From Nitrospira sp. UBA5699 (GTDB lineage Bacteria > Nitrospirota > Nitrospiria > Nitrospirales > Nitrospiraceae), in the NCBI GenBank assembly GCA_002420105.1, contig DIHJ01000007.1:1-6944 (forward strand): a stretch of 6,944 nucleotides of DNA. Direction: 5' to 3'. Positions within the stretch are counted from its first letter, which is position 1; every line of letters begins with the position of its first letter. Positions 6,387-6,944 of the stretch are shown piece after piece. Below the pieces are notes generated by a model that was given only the letters and a program-made list of their open reading frames with translations, searched no databases and was not told the origin of the DNA. Both the position numbers and the translations under genes were made by a program.

Positions 6387-6596
6387 TTACACCATACTAT
6401 CTGCTTCGAGACTGTCACCTAGCCTACATTTGGGCCAGTACTCGCACTGATCGCGATCAAGCCAGACCAGGATTCCTGTAAGCCCGCTCACAGAAGAACA
6501 GTCATAGCCTTCGTATATTTTTGGGCAAGAACGGAATGGCAGCATCGAGGCGATTCCCGTCCAGCATGGGTAGCGGCAGGAGGGCATCATGAGCAC
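6387..6596 (-). CDS. Possible small cysteine-rich protein upstream of the protease
   Basis: A 69-codon minus-strand frame ends with two consecutive TAA codons (6389-6387 and 6386-6384), 58 bases before the protease start. It could begin at GTG 6596 or at ATG 6590 or 6587. The product has six cysteines (SCRYPCW, RSCPKIYEGYDCSS, DRDQCEYWPKC) and aromatic residues, a composition suggestive of a small folded or metal-binding protein. Against it, no ribosome binding site precedes any of these starts, there is no signal peptide, and I recognise no family. It may be a remnant whose N-terminus was lost, since the frame stays open upstream to a TGA near 6629. If real it would be co-oriented with the protease, possibly in one operon. 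Confidence 0.3.
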   Translation of the reverse strand: MLMMPSCRYPCWTGIASMLPFRSCPKIYEGYDCSSVSGLTGILVWLDRDQCEYWPKCRLGDSLEADSMV

Positions 6597-6683
6597 ACCG
6601 GCGACCGACAGGCGACAATCGTAGGTTCTTCAGAACGACGAACACAATCGGGTCTGGTCGGCAATGTGCATCCATCTAATTAC
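6589..6683 (+). pseudogene. Possible broken gene (ClpS-like N-terminus?) next to IS200-like element
   Basis: An ATG at 6589 follows an excellent ribosome binding site (AGGAGG at 6578-6583, spacing 5) but meets TAG after 11 codons, at 6622-6624 (MSTPATDRRQS). Directly after the stop, the same frame reads VLQNDEHNRVWSAM. This resembles the V-L-x-N-D-D strand at the start of ClpS, the adaptor that feeds N-degron substrates to ClpAP. The frame then runs into the left end of the IS200/IS605-like element. I infer a gene inactivated by a nonsense codon and then interrupted, but the match is short and could be chance. The strong translation signal is the firmest part. Confidence 0.2.
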
Positions 6684-6692
6684 GCGGGAGTT

Positions 6693-6712
6693 CCCCACCT
6701 GGAAGGGTGGGG
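6693..6712 (+). repeat. Left-end hairpin of the IS200/IS605-like element
   Basis: CCCCACC at 6693-6699 pairs perfectly with GGTGGGG at 6706-6712 around a 6-base loop (TGGAAG). It lies 51 bases before the transposase ATG, in the position of the subterminal imperfect palindrome that the Y1 transposase binds in this family. Confidence 0.55.
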
Positions 6713-6763
6713 GCGAGAGCTGGGAGCCGTCTGTTGGTCGCCGTGGTGCTATGATGGCAGCCG

Positions 6764-6944
6764 ATGAAGCTCCATCGCCAAGCGCATGTCGTCTACAAGA
6801 CGCCATACCATCTGGTGTGGGTGACCCGGTATCGGCGGAACATCCTCGTGCCGGGGTTGGCTGAGTATTTCAAGAAGGTGCTCCGGGACGTGCGGGAATT
6901 TCACCCGGATTGGTTCATTGAAGAAGTGGGGGTGGATCGGGATC
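6764..6944 (+). CDS. tnpA: IS200/IS605-family Y1 transposase TnpA, partial
   Basis: Sixty codons are visible before the window ends. The N-terminal signature YKTPYHLVWVTRYRR is typical of the small HUH single-strand transposases (REP/IS200 type), and the following LAEYFKKVLRDV...W.IEEVGVDRD leads up to the His-x-His metal-binding motif, which would begin just past the window edge. The catalytic tyrosine is also outside. The ATG at 6764 is the first start after an in-frame TGA at 6752-6754. No good ribosome binding site precedes it, which agrees with the weak translation known for IS200 transposases. Whether a tnpB gene accompanies it cannot be seen. Confidence 0.85.
   Translation, partial: MKLHRQAHVVYKTPYHLVWVTRYRRNILVPGLAEYFKKVLRDVREFHPDWFIEEVGVDRD

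Larger units (their letters stand above)
6684..6944 (+). mobile_element. IS200/IS605-family element, left part
   Basis: The start of a Y1 transposase gene is preceded by a hairpin of the kind found at the left end of this family. Such elements move as single strands and have subterminal hairpins rather than terminal inverted repeats. TTAC at 6680-6683 lies just outside and could be the target and cleavage tetranucleotide; this is known for IS608 and only suggested here. The right end is outside the window. Confidence 0.6.

Noticed and set aside
6664..6864. Plus-strand frame of 66 codons over the IS200-like left end
   Set aside because: It overlaps the transposase in another frame and reads through the hairpin. 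Only its first part is discussed, as a possible gene remnant.

Overview
The window is GC-rich bacterial DNA carrying two different transposable elements, one at each end. Between them are five chromosomal-type genes, and most of their products look membrane-anchored or exported. The style (small and medium exported proteins of unknown function, a stand-alone receiver protein, an FHA-trypsin fusion) would fit an environmental Gram-negative. Nitrospira (Nitrospirota) is my best guess, but that rests on overall resemblance, not on a marker gene.

Layout, left to right: (1) 1 to about 1450 is an insertion sequence of the IS1380 family with an apparently intact DDE transposase; its left end lies outside the window. 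(2) 1448-1873, minus strand, is a single-domain response regulator whose last codons and stop run directly into the right tip of that IS. (3) 2058-2594, plus, is a small exported protein with a YbjN/CesT-like feel. (4) 2762-3073, plus, is a small single-pass membrane protein. (5) 3253-4635, plus, is a 460-residue membrane-anchored protein that I cannot assign to a family. (6) 4652-6328, minus, converges on it with a 16-bp gap and encodes a membrane-anchored protein with an FHA domain, a transmembrane helix, a coiled coil and a trypsin-like serine protease. (7) 6329-6763 is mostly non-coding. It holds a doubtful cysteine-rich reading frame upstream of the protease, a very short frame behind a strong ribosome binding site (possibly a broken gene) and a hairpin. 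(8) 6764 to the end is the start of an IS200/IS605-family Y1 transposase, cut by the window edge.

How they fit together: no metabolic pathway is visible. The protease is the clearest functional gene and probably does envelope quality control or regulated cleavage. Its FHA domain lacks the usual phosphothreonine-binding arginine. The response regulator is an orphan here, and any partner kinase could lie beyond the IS. I see no CRISPR array, tRNA, rRNA or convincing rho-independent terminator. I do not see strong evidence for a new multi-gene system. The most useful leads are the FHA-protease architecture, the unassigned 460-residue protein, the IS/response-regulator junction and the possible gene remnant beside the IS200-like element.
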